A stretch of 64,000 nucleotides of DNA from Phoenix dactylifera (lineage: Eukaryota > Streptophyta > Magnoliopsida > Arecales > Arecaceae), in assembly GCF_009389715.1 (NCBI RefSeq), contig NC_052394.1, forward strand, positions 22,632,899 through 22,696,898. Reading direction: 5' to 3'. The notes beneath the pieces were generated by a model that had not been told where the DNA came from, did not search any database, and worked only from the letters and a program-made list of their open reading frames with translations. Shown one piece after another: positions 12,333-24,853 of the stretch. A program made the translations under genes and the position numbers. Numbering within the stretch: position 1 is the stretch's first letter; each line of letters starts with the position of its first letter.

Positions 12333-13556
12333 ATGGTTTTTTCCTCAGTTCCAGTCTATCTTGATCTCCCCAACTGGAACCAGGTGAGTTTCTTCCCCTT
12401 CTCTCCTCCCCTTATTTCCAAACTTCTCGCCCCAAGCTTCTTCATCAAAAAAGCAGATTAAAAAGAGTGAAATATTCCCACCCTTTTCCCCATCTCTTCT
12501 TGAATATACCATGTTTTTTTTTTCTTCTCTTTCTTAATCTTTTTTTTATGTATATTTTTCCTCTTTTCTATTTGCACATATATATAGCAGCAAGCTCATC
12601 AGCCACCAAGCGCTAGCGGTGGCAGCGGTGGCGAGGCCCACCAGCTCCCTCCAGGGTTGGCCGCGCCACGCCCTGAGGCCGGGATGGCAGCCGGGTCAGC
12701 GAGGCCCGTTTCGATGACCGACAGGGCTCGCCTTGCTAAGATCCCTCAGCCTGAGCCGGCCCTCAAGTGCCCGCGCTGCGACTCCACCAACACCAAGTTC
12801 TGCTACTTCAACAACTACTCCCTGTCGCAGCCTCGCCACTTTTGCAAGACCTGCCGCCGCTACTGGACTCGCGGCGGCGCCCTTCGCAATGTTCCCGTTG
12901 GCGGTGGCTGCCGCCGCAACAAGCGGACCAAGTCTTCCGGGAGCTCCTCAAAATCCTCCACCACTGCTGATCGCCAGGCCGCCAACGCCTCCTCCTCGTC
13001 GTCCTCCACTGCCACAAGTGCCGGCTGCGCAATTCTTCCGAGCATCGCCCCGCCAACCCAGTTGCCCTTCATGGCCTCCTTGCACCCTTTGGCCGACTAT
13101 GGTGGTTCCTCCAATCTCGGGCTGAGCTTTACCGGGATCCATCCCATCGAGCAGCTGGATTATCAGGTGGGGAGCAGCTCGAGCATCGGCCTCGAGCAGT
13201 GGAGGCTGCAGCAGATCCAGCAGTTCCCTTTCCTAGGAGGACTGGAGGCCCCACCGCCGCCACCAGCACAACCGGTGCCGGGACTGTACCCTCTCGATGA
13301 AGAAAGTGGGGGCGAGGGCTTCGCCGGTCAGTTCCTTCCAAAGTTGTCAGGCTCCGGGCTAATCTCGCAACTGGCGTCGGTGAAGATGGAGGACAACTCT
13401 CAGCGGCTCAATTTGCCGAGGCAATATCTGGCTGTCCCCGGGAATAATCAGTACTGGGGTGGCGGCGCCGGCGCCGGCACGGCCAGTGGTGGCAGCGCCG
13501 GGTGGACAGGGGATCTCTCGGGCTTCAACTCTTCAACTTCAGGCAATATCTTGTAA
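12333..13556 (+). CDS. DOF zinc-finger transcription factor, DOF2.4/DOF5.1 (PEAR) type
   Basis: Two exons: 12333-12383 (17 codons, [17 protein letters not shown], then GTGAGT) and 12588-13556, giving about 339 residues. The plant-specific DOF finger is complete: CX2CX21CX2C at about residues 78, 81, 103 and 106, followed by the [20 protein letters not shown] segment that contacts DNA. DOF proteins bind AAAG cores. The N-terminal [11 protein letters not shown] motif and the single intron right after it match the DOF2.4/DOF5.1/DOF3.6 group. Several members of that group (the PEAR factors) act in early phloem and procambium; that role is inferred here. After the finger come a Ser-rich stretch, a Gly/Pro-rich middle and a Gly/Ser-rich tail, likely disordered regulatory sequence. 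The second exon is much more GC-rich than its surroundings, as is usual for monocot DOF genes. The intron ends in tandem acceptors (TAGCAG), so forms with and without one Gln are possible. The exact ortholog is not settled. Confidence 0.93.
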
Positions 13557-16500
13557 TTCCCAGTTCTTATTTAGTGGTTCTTGCGTTAACCCTCGCCCTG
13601 GATGCTTAATTTTTGCAATGGCTTCGGAGAAGAAAGAAGCACTTGTTTGCTACAACCTTTAATGTACTCGCGTTAAAGGCTACTGAAGAAGCTAGGAATG
13701 GTAGGTCAGTTTCTTGTTTCCGGGCGAATATATTGGGCTGGTTTTTAGATTTCTGTATCCTTCCTTTGTATCTTACAGAATGCCTACAGACGTGGTGCAT
13801 GAGTTTGATATCTCTGACATCGAGAGTTGCTTCTTAAAAAAATGGACATGAGCAATGTATGTTACTTCATTGTCTTGAATAGCTTCTTGTTAACACTAGA
13901 CCTATTACTACTGCCATGTGACGAGAAACTATTAGATTTGCTCCTGTGTTTGTGGATGTAGTTTACTTGATGATTAAGTCTTCTTCATCTTACGAAACCA
14001 CATATAGAGACTGATTTATTCTTCATTGTTTTAAGCTAGCCTCTTTGGATCGTCATAGATAAAGCAGGGTCAGATATAATTTCTCTCACCCAAATAGTTA
14101 ACCAATACATTGGAAAGTTTAGCTATTCTGCGTTTTTTTTTTTTTTTATGAACCAGGAGCTATTCTGCCATGTTGAAATGTATGTGATCTACAGTGGCAA
14201 TATTATTGGCATCATGATATTTAAAGTTTCGGTCTTCCAGAAGACAGCAAATGTGAGTAGCTAGAACAGTCATAGATTATCTTACCATAGCTACGACCTG
14301 AAGCCTACTGGTCTCTCTCTCTCTCTCTCTCCCCCCCTCCGTCCCTCCCTCTCTCCTCTCTCTCCATGCAAAATCCTGAATATATACGAAGTTTAAACTG
14401 GAGAACTGGCTCAGGATGGGCACATATTCTCCTTTCGAGGCTTTTCTTTACTGGAAATACGAGTGCATTCCGGAAGTGAAAGTTCTGAAAACAAGTATCA
14501 TTTCTCCTCTTTCGAGAGATTGTCTGATTGAACAATCGCATTGGAAGAAGTTTCTAAACAGGTCTCGACTGCCACTTCCTGGTTCCCCGTGCATAATTTT
14601 TACCGACTGCTTTGCTCGTATTTGCCATCAATACCATGTCCCCACATTGGAGGCTGAGAAGTATGTACATTTTGGAATTCAAAATAATAACTACCTCCTC
14701 AGTCAGTTGTAGTCAAAGAATTTTGCCATCACCCATATCGATGCTGCCTGCCTTCAGATTTCTAGAGTTTTGAAGCCTATTCTTGACTGGCAAGTGATAT
14801 TCTCTTCTTCCACTTTGTCTTTTCTTGGTTCTGATTTATATAATGCCTTCCCATGGTCTCTAGATTCTATACTATATGTGTATATATATATGTTTGCGTT
14901 TTGAGGTCTTATATTTCCACATTACAAGCACCGTTTTGTGAAATGGAACTTATATTTATTCTATATCGATCCTTGCAAATCCACCAAGAGATCCTGGTTG
15001 CTGTCCTTCATTTTAATTAGGAAGGTTCTTTTCTCTACATTTTGCTACAAAATTTATGTAAGCGCAAAACTACGAAGTCCCAAACATCCATAAATCGCAC
15101 AGGCACACAACACCTTATGTGAGAGACAGAGAGACAAGCACTTTATATCGGCATATACGCTGTTAGATTTGGTATGGGTTCTGCCTCGAATCAGAAGAAC
15201 CCTCTAGGCTCTAGCTAGTTATCCTTTTGACTACAGTTTTAGATTTTAATATTGCACATATATTCATGTAACCTCCTGGTTGGGTTGGGGGGGGTGAACA
15301 AAAGCCGAGATCTCACAAAAATTCATGCAGCCCAAAAAATTCTTTCATTAGAATAACCTAAGACCAAAGCCAGCCATGGAAGGAGCACACACATGCACTG
15401 AAACAAGAGAAAGGGAAGGGAAGGATCGCGGAAATGATAGCTAAAGGTGAAATCCCCAGAAAATCCCTGTTGGTTTACCTGTCGCTGTCGAAGGGGAATC
15501 TGGTTTTACGTCTGCTTTCGCGACGTCCAATGCAGGCTCTGTTGGAGGGAATAAAGCGACCAAACCAAGCCCATGTATACACTGAAAAAGAGAGAGAGAA
15601 ATCCTCCCTTGTGTTATCCTGAGCAGACGACAGCAATATGATATAAATGGAAACCAAAATCGATGGGGGGCTAGAGAGAGAGGGTTGTACGTACAACTGA
15701 ACAAGTGGTAGGGTGCAACACAAAACAGGCTTCCTTGAAGGAAGGGAGGTGAGCATCAGTATACTCATAGTTATGGGGCGATATCTGAGGATATTTTTGT
15801 TTAGAGAGGAGGAGAAGGGTGTTGTGGTGTGGGAGAAGTGATGGCAGCTTTAACTTTTTTGAATGGGCTCCTGTAAGGGTCTTTTATGTTGGTTTCTCCT
15901 TTAGTACATAGCTTACAGGGCGAGAGAGGGAGGGAGAGAGAAGGTGGAGGGGGCCCCGAGAATCCATGCCGGCTCACGTTGCCTCGCATGAGCTCAATCA
16001 TGTTCCTAATCGTGAGTGATCCATCAACAGACACCTCAGGTATTGCATTCGAAGATGACATGACACATTGTTTATGATATCAAAATACTAGTTATAAGGC
16101 TAAACAAGGACGATCTCTCTTCCAGTGTTTTCATGGGTTGTAATGAATTTGTTGGCTCAAAGAAGTTTATTTTAATCATTCTGTAAAGAAATTCATGCTT
16201 GAAGTGCTATATATATACGGTTCGATGGTAAATATTTAATAAAGTATCGCAGGGTCCAAGAACCAATTAAATCTTGATGATTAATGCGGTTTGTTGCATT
16301 GTACGTCTACACCTACGTGCAAACGAAGACTGCAAGTCAAGTACTTAATTCCTTCTTTCAAAAACAAAAGAATGGTGCATGGGGAATGACTTAAGGTGCA
16401 TAACATATGCTTATTATATTTTAATTGTGGCTTTGCAGAACGTTAATGATGGCTCGATCGGCACTTGAAATCATTACCTTAAAGTTGCAAAGAACGTTGT

Positions 16501-16965
16501 CAAGTGGCAGAACTATAAGCTTGAACCTTGTGACACATGATTGCGTTAATTATTAAATTTTCTACTACTTGCTTCTGTCTAGCAATGACGAAATTTCGCT
16601 AGCGTCTGTGTTGAAAACAACCCTATGAAAGACATTTTTATGATGTTGTATATGGCCTTATCAAGGACTTTTATATGTCACACATACTTAAAAAATCTAA
16701 TATTCATTCAGATTTTCTCAGATATCTTTTACGTACAGTAGTCATTTGGCTTTCCTCTTTCATGACCTACGTGAGAACATCACCCATATCTAAGATACTG
16801 TTCACGAGGTCATGTTTCGAATCCTTCTTGAATTCTCCCAACCTTGAAGAGCGATCAAAAATTAAACAGGATAAAGTCTGGTGTCTCCTCCACTTTGATG
16901 TGATTACTGGAATCTTCAGTGTTGGAGCGACTGAGAAGACCCTTCGCATCGTTTTATATATATAT
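13557..16965. other. Intergenic, 3' flank of the DOF gene
   Basis: No gene I can support. It holds the DOF 3' UTR, a short CT run at about 14312-14332, and a G/A-rich area at 15.4-16.06 kb where minus-strand open frames of 86-97 codons occur. None of these matches a family I know, though the 15.8-16.06 kb frame is not obviously low-complexity at its N-terminal end. Confidence 0.5.
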
Positions 16966-17010
16966 ATATTGAAGGGAAGACCTTCACATTGAAGGTCTTC
17001 CCTTCAATAT
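16966..17010. repeat. Perfect 21-bp inverted repeat (hairpin) with 3-nt loop
   Basis: Left arm 16966-16986, loop CAT at 16987-16989, right arm 16990-17010. The arms begin ATATTGAAGGGAAGACC and are exact reverse complements over 21 bp. A (TA)n run precedes it. It could be a foldback scar or a very short transcribed hairpin. It is not a typical plant miRNA precursor because the loop is too small and there are no mismatches. Confidence 0.85.
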
Positions 17011-17162
17011 GATCCGGTTAGCATAGATGGCTTGTATGGTTCTCTTAATGTTTTCAGAGATGGTTTGTTTTCATTTGCCCCATCGACTAATAAAATGCAG
17101 CAAAGCAAGCTTTGACTGTGCTTTAGTGGGTGTGCTTTATCGGAACAAAGGAGTTGGTAACA

Positions 17163-17914
17163 ATTGCATGCGTTATATTTTTTTTGGTTAAAAGCGGCTA
17201 CTCATTTCATATAATTCTGACGTGAGTACACCCAGCCATATCGCGGGACAGTAAGAGATACAAGGAAGGATGGACGTCCGACACAGACGTCCACAGAAAA
17301 TTTCCGGAGTGCCGGGCTACAAAGGAGGCGATCCAGTCTGCAGCTCTGTTCGCCTCCCTAAACACATGTCCAATCTGAACCTCACCCATCAATCGCACCA
17401 ACCCACGGATCTCCCGAACCAGGGGGTGGCCATCTCCAAAACGATCCGCTCCTCGAATCCAGTCAATAACCACAGAAGAGTCACCCTCGAGGCATACCCT
17501 CTCCACACCAAGAACATGCCATGCATAGGATATACCCTCCCATGCCGTCTGCAACTCAGCCCCAACCACTGTGAGACCCGGCGTACGCCGCCCTCCTGCT
17601 GCTATCATCCTCCCCAGATGGTCCCTGATCACAAATCCGATCCCTCCAGTCACACCATCTGCTGACCGACTACCGTCGAAATTTACCTTGAGAAAGCCAG
17701 GGGGTGGGGGTACCCAAGAAACAAGGGCAAACCGGGGCGCTGAAACAGCGTGACAAGTACCCCAGATGTTCCTGGCTAACCCAGAAGAAAACCCGACGGT
17801 AGCCGCAAGAACCTCCCTCGCAGATAGCATCGCTCTGTCTACCACCATCCTCGGAGACGACCTCCTCCCCTCGAAAAGACCGGCATTCCTGTCCAGCCAT
17901 TGCATGCGTTATAT
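17163..17914 (-). mobile_element. 5'-truncated L1-type LINE with RNase H domain and perfect 16-bp TSD
   Basis: The element body is 17179-17898 on the minus strand. It is flanked by identical copies of ATTGCATGCGTTATAT (17163-17178 and 17899-17914) and ends in a short A-tail (a T run on the plus strand at 17178-17185). It encodes an open frame of about 230 codons with the RNase H fold typical of the C-terminus of plant L1 elements: WVPPPPGFLKVNFDGSRS, GGIGFVIRDHLG, GAELQTAWEGI, the LEGDSSVVIDWI motif and HVFREANRAADWIAS. The catalytic-type Asp and Glu positions are present. The reverse transcriptase and upstream parts are absent, as expected for a target-primed insertion that stopped early. 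The intact frame and exact duplication suggest a fairly recent insertion. The first ATG of the frame lies in the target duplication, not in the LINE. Confidence 0.92.
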
Positions 17915-18458
17915 CGGAAGTACAAGTTTATGGACATTTCTAGGGGGATGAGAACTTGGGATCGTTTTGTTTCCTTGAAAAGGATTAAACAACTCTCGAA
18001 GAGGGTGAGAATGTACGGTTTTACCTGAATGGTGACATTTTTATTGTATTTTCTTAGAGATGGAGGGAGGACCCAAAAAAAAAAAGGAACTTAACACCAG
18101 GTTCTTAAATTGTTTAACTGTCATTTTATATTTAACATTTACACAATTAATATTGTAGTTTAGTTCATTGGATACAATTAGATTAGCATTTTCCAGAGCT
18201 GTCTTTATATACAATTATACCCATTTTGAAGATAGTTACACATAAAATGGCCATCAAAATCAAAAGGTGGGAATATGATTTTCAATCAACATAAATTAAA
18301 TATAAAATGGTAATCCAAGGGATGGACCTCAATTACAATAAAAAAAGAAGGGACCAATTATATTTTGCATTCCAGTTACCAATGATTCACCTACCATAAT
18401 CTTTCTCCAACAATACTCCTCCCCGCCCTATAATAGGAATCGGATCGGCGACATTTTT
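17915..18458. other. Intergenic, nothing recognised
   Basis: AT-rich sequence between the LINE and the LTR fragment, with no coding signal seen. Confidence 0.5.
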
Positions 18459-18720
18459 TGAATAAAAGAACTAGACCAATGCCTTGAGCTAAGCCTTGGA
18501 CAATTGATCTGTCAAGATAGAGGAGAAGAGAAGATGAAGATCTTTTCTTACTAAGTAGAAACCATCCATAGCCTACCTTTATAAGAAGGTGGCTATCGTA
18601 TACAGCTCATGTAAAGTTACAACGGCTATATTACAACGGCTATATTATCAGGTCATGTCACTAGCTAAGCAATATACAGCTAAGCTAACATCCTCCCTCA
18701 AACTCAAGATGGGAGTGAAG
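18459..18720 (-). mobile_element. Copia-type LTR fragment (fossil)
   Basis: On the minus strand a polypurine tract (TTGAGTTTGAGGGAGGA) is followed directly by TGTTAGCTTAGC, the usual junction of internal region and 3' LTR in plant Ty1/Copia elements. The LTR would run from 18690 down to about 18459, roughly 230 bp, and has a TATAAA-like word inside. Only this end is recognisable; I cannot follow the internal region or find the other LTR. It is a broken relic of unknown but not recent age. Confidence 0.6.
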
Positions 18721-20850
18721 CTAACATGATCTACAATTCTTATTGCCCTCTAAATACATAAAACTGACTCTGGCTTAGTGACATGCATGCATACCTGCAT
18801 CAGTTAAAAGAATACAACCCTGGTTTGCCGTTTACTAATTTGCCTCAATCAACTTTCAGTCCAAATTAACTCCCAAGGCGCAATAGAGCTCTTGCAAAGT
18901 ATAGCACTACTTGCTCTTTCCAGAACAAGTCTTCTGCCATCTCTCTGAATGGCTTTTATCACCCACCCAGGCCAACTTAGGCAAAGTTGTGCAGAGCTCT
19001 AAAGAAACCCAACAATCTAATGGCCTAAGATACGTGTTTTCCAACTCTAAAGGAAGCCTGGCCCACCTCGGTCAAAAGTTTAGAAAAAAGTAGGAAGAAT
19101 GAGCCATGAGTGTTCTACTCATTTGTCACCTCTCATTACCAAATCCTTCGCCAGCAAAAAGTTGAAAGAGAGGATGCTTGTGCTTGTTTTCTTTCTCTTC
19201 TCTCTCCTCGTCAACTCTATTTAGTAGGCCAAGGCTTACAAACCATTGAAGGGCCCTTGCGATGGGCCAGTTGGGGTTTTGCATCCACTTTATTCCGTGG
19301 AAGAAAAGTCATCGTTGCGACCACCTGACGCAACAGTGATGTCTCGGGCCTCCAACGAGAGGCTCCTACTTACGTTCAGATAGTAGGCCCATTGGAATAT
19401 TAAAACAAGCACTAAAACAGAGGCTTGCTCATAGCTTCTACTTACCAGCCAATCCTCATTGGAATGCCTTTCACATTCAAGCACACCAAACAACTTAGCT
19501 CGTCTTATGGCCATCAATCATCATAGAAAGTGAAGAAACTGACAGAGTGACCAAGGAAGCTCAGAAGATTGGATCTACACTAGTATTTATTGTCGTCCTG
19601 ACTGTATTGCCTTCAAAGAGGAGTTACATGGTTGTTTGGGATTTTTTCTTTTTTTCTTTTTTTTTTTGGCTTTAAAACTCCACTAGGTAACGTCGATTTT
19701 GGCCTTATATTTAAATACATTAAGTTAGAGTCATAGGCGGCATACGATTCAGCATTATATGGTCAAAGATTGAGGGATGATACTTTGGATTGGCTCAGCA
19801 GCATGTTGTTCGGATCAGTCCATGAACACAAGCAGCTATTCATGAATTTGGAGTTGCACAACAGGGCACAATTTAGTTAAGAAAAAGCTTCTTTATTTAA
19901 GATTTTTGACCTTTTTGTCTATCAAAACTAAGCAAATCCACAACCACATAGTATGCCCTACTGGTACTTTCTCTTGAGGGTGCTGCTCCATAGATTGAAT
20001 GCCTTGCCACTTTCTTGTATTTTTGAGGTATAATAGTTTGGGTTGTTTTTTGGAACTCAATGGAATCAGTAAATTCAAGACAATGTCTAATTTCGATATA
20101 CACAACCACGTTAGTTCGCTTCACATAGCCAAATCATGAAAAATCAAGTTAAAGCTGAATTTTTTAATAGCCCAAACCCGACTAGTTGTCACTGCTCATT
20201 GACTTGCAGATTAGGTTTTCAAGCACTAGGTGTGAATGATTGACAATTGGACTCCAACATAAGCATCCATCAATATCAAACAGAAATACTCATTTGTCCT
20301 TCTATTAAGAAAAACAGCACAAGATCGCACCAATCCTTTCATCAAGGATATTGAAAAATAGCTTTCGGAAAATAGCCCTTTACTTGCTTGTCAAAGAAAA
20401 TGACATAGCTTCACATGGAAGATGCTGTAGTCCTGCAGCTTGCGAAGGCAACAGCCTAGATATACAACTTTATCCAAAATGATCTCCCCAGAGCAAAATA
20501 CAGTAGAATGTTCCAGCTGATAGATGCATTCTCAAAGATCCTTTCTTCTTATCCAACCTGCAGTTCCACCTAGTTTATAAAGCCAAGCCTCACAGGATGG
20601 TAGACATTCAAACCTGAAGAAGCTGGTCTTCTAGAACTGAGTCCTGAAACAAAGAGGACCAGAGGAATCTTCACATCACTGCAACGTTTTATCATATTTC
20701 TCTCTACTAAAATTGAATAAGGCCACACTACATCGTGCTATATGATACATTACAAGGATTCCCTCCATATTCTCAGTCATAGGCTCTCCAACATAGGCAT
20801 AACCCCAAACTCAAATCTAACAACACAACCCATATTTAATCGGAAAGGCA
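18721..20850. other. Intergenic, no gene recognised
   Basis: May include more of the Copia relic near 18.72-19.0 kb. Open frames of 60-75 codons are present but carry no domain I know. T-rich run at about 19645-19667. Confidence 0.45.
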
Positions 20851-21053
20851 GGTGATATTACACCTCCCACGCTTTCTGATTAAAAAACAACCCTCCATCA
20901 CTACTAAATCTATATTCCAAACTCAGTACATAACAACACGATCCATAAATTAAAATCGGCAGGCAGGTGACCTTCCACCAGCCAATCTTCATATCAATCT
21001 TCCTCACCTCAACAAATTGGCACAAAAGTAACAATCCAACAAGGAGGAAAAGG
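20851..21053 (-). other. Probable 3' UTR of the U-box gene, with an internal direct repeat
   Basis: Just downstream of the U-box stop codon, two segments about 105 bp apart (near 20808-20855 and 20918-20971) share CCAAACTCA, TAACAACAC, CCATA, AATCGG and GGCAGGTGA. This is a small diverged tandem duplication. No further exon of the gene is evident here. Confidence 0.4.
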
Positions 21054-24000
21054 TTATAAATCAACAAGGGCCGTGGAAGTTGGAATTTCTGACTGTTCAG
21101 CCTCGGCAAGGACCTCGAACTGAGTGCGAACCAAAGATGCAGCCTGAGCCTGAGTCTCCTGTTGCTGCTCCATAAATCGGCTCATGCGCTCGAGCAACTG
21201 CACCGCCTTTCTCTTGCCCCTGTCTGTGCCATTCATTGCAAGCTCGTGCAAGGGTCCTAACACTCCGCAGTCCTGCGCCATGGCTAGATAATGGTACTGC
21301 TGCTCCCCACTACATAGATGCAGCAGAACAGCTGCTGCATTCTCTCTATTCCTGGGGGTTCCACTTCTGATCACCTCCACCAGCACTGGCACAGCCTCAG
21401 CAGCTCCGAGTGCAGCCTTCCCCTCAGGGTGACTTGACAGTATTGCTAGTATAGCCAGTGCTTCGTCCACCATCCCCCCTGCAGGCTCTGTTAGAAGTCC
21501 CATTAGTAATGGAACCACGCCAGCTCTCACCGCCTTTCCCTTATTCCCCTGGTATATGCACAGGTTAAAAAGTGCTGTTGCCGCATCCTTCTTGCCTCTC
21601 TGGGTGCCTTCACTCAGCAGAGATACAAGTGCTGGAATTGCCCCTGATGCCCCGATCATTACTTTATTTTCATCTACAATAGATAGGCTGAAAAGGGTGG
21701 CTGCAGCATTCTCCCTTGCTTCCATGCTACCATTCCTCAGCACATGCACAATTCCAGGCACAGCCCTTGAAGCAATAATGTTTGCCTTGTTCTCCTCGCA
21801 GATGGAGAGATTCAGAAGGGCAGTAACTGCATGCTCCTGAATGCGTGGGTCAGCCGTGGCAAGTAGATTTACGAGGCGAGGGATAGCACCAGCCTCAGCT
21901 ATACAGATGCGGTTGTCAGCATTGCGCTTGGCTAGAAGACGAAGTTCTCCAGCAGCTGATCTTTGGTCTTCGAGATCGGGGGAGGATAACTTGCACAGAA
22001 GTGCATCTATATTAGCACGTTCACTTGAGGAGCAGGCTGAGGAGGGCTTACTAGGCCGGGTAGGTCGCTTTGGTAGCTCCACACCATTGGCTTCACACCA
22101 ATGAGCTATAAGGCTGCGGAGGACAAAATTCGGTGTTATTGACACGTTGGACAACCTCTGCTGTGTCTTTGGGCAAGTGTCATGCCCAGACGCTAACCAC
22201 TTCTCAATGCATGTACGTTCATATGTCTGTAGATAGAAGATACATTACAAGGAATGAGATGAATCTTAATAATGATGGGGTGGGAAAAAAATTGAGATTG
22301 AGCAGGTACCTGTCCGGTGGCCACAATGACTGGATCGCTCATCAGATCCAGCGATATTGGACAGCGGAAGTCATCTGGAATGACCAGAGTTTTAGGCTTG
22401 CCATCGGAAAGAAATTTAGAATTTGCTGGAGTGCCCATTTCAGGGTTCTGGGTCTGCATAAAATCCTTAATCTTCTTTAGCAACATCGACATCTTTTCGA
22501 TGTTCGCTCCAGGATCTCCACCGCCACTGGCAACCACCATCTCATGTAAAGCTAATGATTCTTGTTTGAGATCATAGATAGTCATCAATTGTAATTTTTC
22601 TGCTAACTTTCCCAGGATAGTTGGATCTGCACTTGCATCAGTGCCCTTATTGTGTAGGGATAAAAGATCACCATATAGCTCAGGATCTGGCATATCAATC
22701 CGTTCTTTGGCTCTTTTAAACTGAGCATGCACAAGCTCAACCTGTACAAAATGTTTATCTTACTGCATATTTCATCAAGAACATGAACTGGGCGCGGGCT
22801 TAGTTCTTTATGATAACAAAGAAAATTGAAAACGGTCGAACTATTGTTTAATGGCAAGATTATGTGTGCTTGCTGATGTAAACAGGATGGGTAAAAATTA
22901 TGTTTAAGAATCAAGAATCTAACTGCTGTAGAGGATAACCATACCTGCTCTCTAACTTCATCTGATATGTCAAGTTCATCAAAGGAAACTCCACCCAAAG
23001 CTTGCTCCAATTGAGCAGTTACTTCCTGGAACCTTTTCATTATCTTATCCCTCTCAAGAACCTGAGATTATAAAGGCAAATATAGGCATATGGATTCAAA
23101 CGTGGATGTAACAGAGCATCTGCAGGCAGACAGCATGTATTTATCGACCAACCTAAGCAATCTGTTCTCCTCTAAGTAATCAAAAACAGATACAAAGGAA
23201 GCAGCATAAGAATGAAAAGCAAGCTACACAGGCTGTGGAGCAGAAAAGGTGGATCATGGCAGTCTTAACAGAGTGAGATTAATCAATTTGATCTAGCATT
23301 GTTTTTTTTCAAAATAAAAACAAAAGATACCATGCTACACTGGTATCCAGGATGCAGTTCTTTGGAATTCTGATATGTAGAAAATTCATTTTGAAACAGA
23401 ACAGATTATCAAAACATAATTTTTGGACCTATGAGCTATAAATCAAGAAGCATCCACATTAGCATTTGGTAGGAATAATTTCTAACGGTAGGAATTTTCT
23501 TATCTCATTCCTCTTCTCGTCGATCTTAATCATCAATCTTCTCATGAAAGCAAGGAAACAGAGATACATGTAAGTTTCCATGTTTTTTCCCTTTGAATTA
23601 TATGAAGCAGATATGGGGTAGAAAACCAGGCTCTCCATCTAACCAAGGAATTCCATGGGTACATCTGAAGCAATGCATCTATATGATCACAGCATCTCTA
23701 CTTCCGTTCTGCTATTGCCGTAGTGGATGCGCCAAAAAGAATGAAGACTAGATACAATTGCATTATTACTCAGAGTGGTGTAGCCTCACCGCCTGAAACA
23801 ATAGATAGACTATAACCTACTCCTTGCAGATCTACCACCATCTTGACCAGTTGCCACTAATTTTTTTGAGTGAGCCCATATATTGCCGAATCATCTGGAC
23901 TTAAATGCAGCAGCCAACAACTTCATCATTATAATGTTCATAACCAGGGATGAAGATAAAGCTTGTGACCAATGACTGAAAAGATCCACAACCACAAAAG

Positions 24001-24853
24001 TAATTACCTAGAATTTATGTACGTATTAAAACCACAGAATCTAAAAAGCATATATTCTTTTCTTTTTCGTCGTAAAACCTCCAATTAGCTGTTTTTCTTA
24101 CAAAGCACATCCATCCTTAACTTCCATATCCATTCCGAATATTCAGATTTCGATACCTAAGTGCAATAAAAAAAATTCCACGTTTTGATTCAAAAATATT
24201 GGCAGCCCAAACCCCCCAAGAAAGGGCAATTTAAGCAAACCCTCCATACTTCAAAAACCTCGAGTCCGGCGATCATCCAGCAAAAGGAAAAGGCCAGAAA
24301 AAGGAAAAATGATAGCTTTTTTTGGTTTTGCATGATTTGCTGTTGAATAGTCTACGATTGTGGCAAGAGAAACGACTCTAGCTGATGAATATCAAATCAA
24401 GATCAGAACTTTGACGATTATATGCGAAGAAAAATCCAAGAACTCAAGAAATCTCCAATTTCTACCGAGATCAGAGCAGTGATCGACAAGAAGCCACATT
24501 TCCCAAGGAGCAAGGCGGAAGATTAGAAGTGAGAGAGAGCTTGGTATTGGGTTTCCACATACCAGGAAGATCTTGCTCCCTTCGCTGCCGAAGCGGAGGA
24601 GCTCCTTGGCGGAGGCCAGGGCGTCCTCGAGAGGAGCTAGGGTTCTAGCCGTCGACTCCGGGATTGGGTCTCTACTGTCCTTAAGCTCGTCGAACATGGG
24701 GGCAAGCAGCTTGATCCGCCGGGAGAGGTTCCCGAGCTGCTTCCTGTAGGCGTTCCGGAAGTCACAGATGGCGGCGATCTCCTCCACCATCACCAACAGC
24801 CTCTCCACCGCCGGCACCTCCGCCGCCGCCAAGCCTTTCTCTTCTTCCTCCAT
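21054..24853 (-). CDS. U-box/ARM-repeat E3 ubiquitin ligase, SPL11/PUB12/PUB13 type
   Basis: Four exons on the minus strand: 24853-24563, 23061-22945, 22741-22310 and 22226-21054. All junctions are GT-AG and phase 0; the product is 670 residues. In order: a U-box N-terminal domain (about 1-240, including [22 protein letters not shown] across exons 2-3), a U-box (about 257-330, [20 protein letters not shown], then [10 protein letters not shown] and CPKTQQRL) that recruits E2, and about six armadillo repeats (about 375-640) with family-typical blocks such as [10 protein letters not shown] and [16 protein letters not shown]. Length and motifs match Arabidopsis PUB13 (660 residues) and rice SPL11 (694), which ubiquitinate immune and flowering regulators and restrain cell death. 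The PUB13/SPL11 assignment is from remembered sequence; PUB12 and PUB14 are close alternatives. Intron 1 is 1.5 kb. Exon 1 is GC-rich. No truncation or missing U-box core residue was seen. Confidence 0.95.

Noticed and set aside
12733-13341. Several long GC-rich frames overlapping the DOF exon on both strands
   Set aside because: They are shadows of the biased codon use of the DOF gene and show no domain.
15441-16061. Minus-strand open frames of 86-97 codons downstream of the DOF gene
   Set aside because: No family match that I know, overlapping frames of similar length, and CT/GA-rich composition. The N-terminal 35 codons of the 15.8-16.06 kb frame look less random, but that is not enough for a gene call.
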